Below are positions 63,883 through 64,000 of a stretch of 64,000 nucleotides of DNA, piece by piece. The stretch comes from Deinococcus seoulensis (GTDB lineage Bacteria; Deinococcota; Deinococci; Deinococcales; Deinococcaceae). The stretch spans positions 124,001 to 188,000 of the forward strand of contig NZ_BMQM01000005.1 of the NCBI RefSeq assembly GCF_014648115.1, read 5' to 3'. Position 1 is the stretch's first letter; each line of letters starts with the position of its first letter. The notes beneath the pieces were generated by a model that was given only the letters and a program-made list of their open reading frames with translations, made no database searches and was not told where the DNA came from. The position numbers and the translations under genes are program-made.

Positions 63883-64000
63883 TTACTGGCCGGGCAGGCT
63901 GAGCTGCGCGGTGGTCTTGCCGGTGGCCTTGTCGTGGGCGCACTGCAGGGGCAGCTGGCCCAGGGTGTTCTCGCGGCCCGCGCTGTGCACGGCGACGGTG
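63883..64000 (-). CDS. C-terminal end of an unidentified protein (cut by window edge)
   Basis: The last 39 codons of a minus-strand gene ending LSLPGQ-stop, with QLPLQCAHDKATGKTTAQL before it. Codon use is normal for the window and a terminator follows, so it is a real gene end. Too short to identify. Confidence 0.6.
   Translation of the reverse strand, partial: TVAVHSAGRENTLGQLPLQCAHDKATGKTTAQLSLPGQ

Overview
The window is a high-GC, gene-dense bacterial chromosome segment that looks like Deinococcus. Supporting signs are a CTC-type L25 protein, a GH13 amylosucrase, an archaeal-type ProRS, a nuo operon with an extra membrane gene, many promoters of the TANNNT-N6-8-start type (leaderless mRNAs), and a dispersed family of ~140-bp non-coding repeats. 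The genus is inferred from gene content; no 16S or other marker is present.

Layout. 1-4431 (minus): nuoA-B-C-D-(membrane protein)-E-F, respiratory complex I, running off the left edge. 4656-6432: a secreted protein and a histidine kinase facing each other across a repeat. 6578-11531 (minus): ROK regulator, sugar-binding protein and two CUT1 permeases. 12195-15409: lysS, L25 and efp. 15588-17569: accB-accC, followed by a small, AT-richer, degenerate GGDEF gene. 18525-24002 (minus): acetate block yjcH-actP-(frameshifted MFS)-acs. 24566-27270: moaA, a GntR regulator, rplT and rpmI. 27433-32027: GNAT, amylosucrase, alpha/beta hydrolase, DUF2171. 32215-36107: proS-GNAT, an orphan SsuA-like binding protein and an Arg/Gly-rich protein. 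36514-43640: glgX, an App1-like phosphatase, two SDRs, a subtilase and a 56-aa membrane protein. 43667-47280: an NlpC-like protein, a split photolyase, and padR-prefix protein-lepB. 47269-48491: an Ada/AraC gene joined to a 5'-truncated PEP-mutase-family gene. 48626-53172 (minus): aceE-aceF, divergent from a LysR gene. 54266-59208: a drug-efflux-type MFS and uvrB carrying an intein in its P-loop. 59278-64000: uraA between two paralogous secreted proteins, then a dsRNA-binding protein, HAD phosphatase and YraN operon, a helical-repeat protein, and a gene cut by the right edge.

How it works together. The operons feed central carbon and energy metabolism: pyruvate dehydrogenase, acetate uptake and activation, acetyl-CoA carboxylase and complex I. 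Carbohydrate genes (sugar ABC, amylosucrase, glgX) appear to share LacI-type operator palindromes. Many adjacent genes overlap by ATGA or GTGA, which implies translational coupling.

Most notable: (i) the uvrB intein; (ii) a photolyase divided into two genes in reversed domain order; (iii) a MITE-like repeat with ~11-bp inverted ends that sits on stop codons and shows 3-bp TNA target duplications, so insertion regenerates the stop; (iv) a second family of palindromic repeats inside operons; (v) a probable deletion junction fusing ada to a PEP-mutase remnant.
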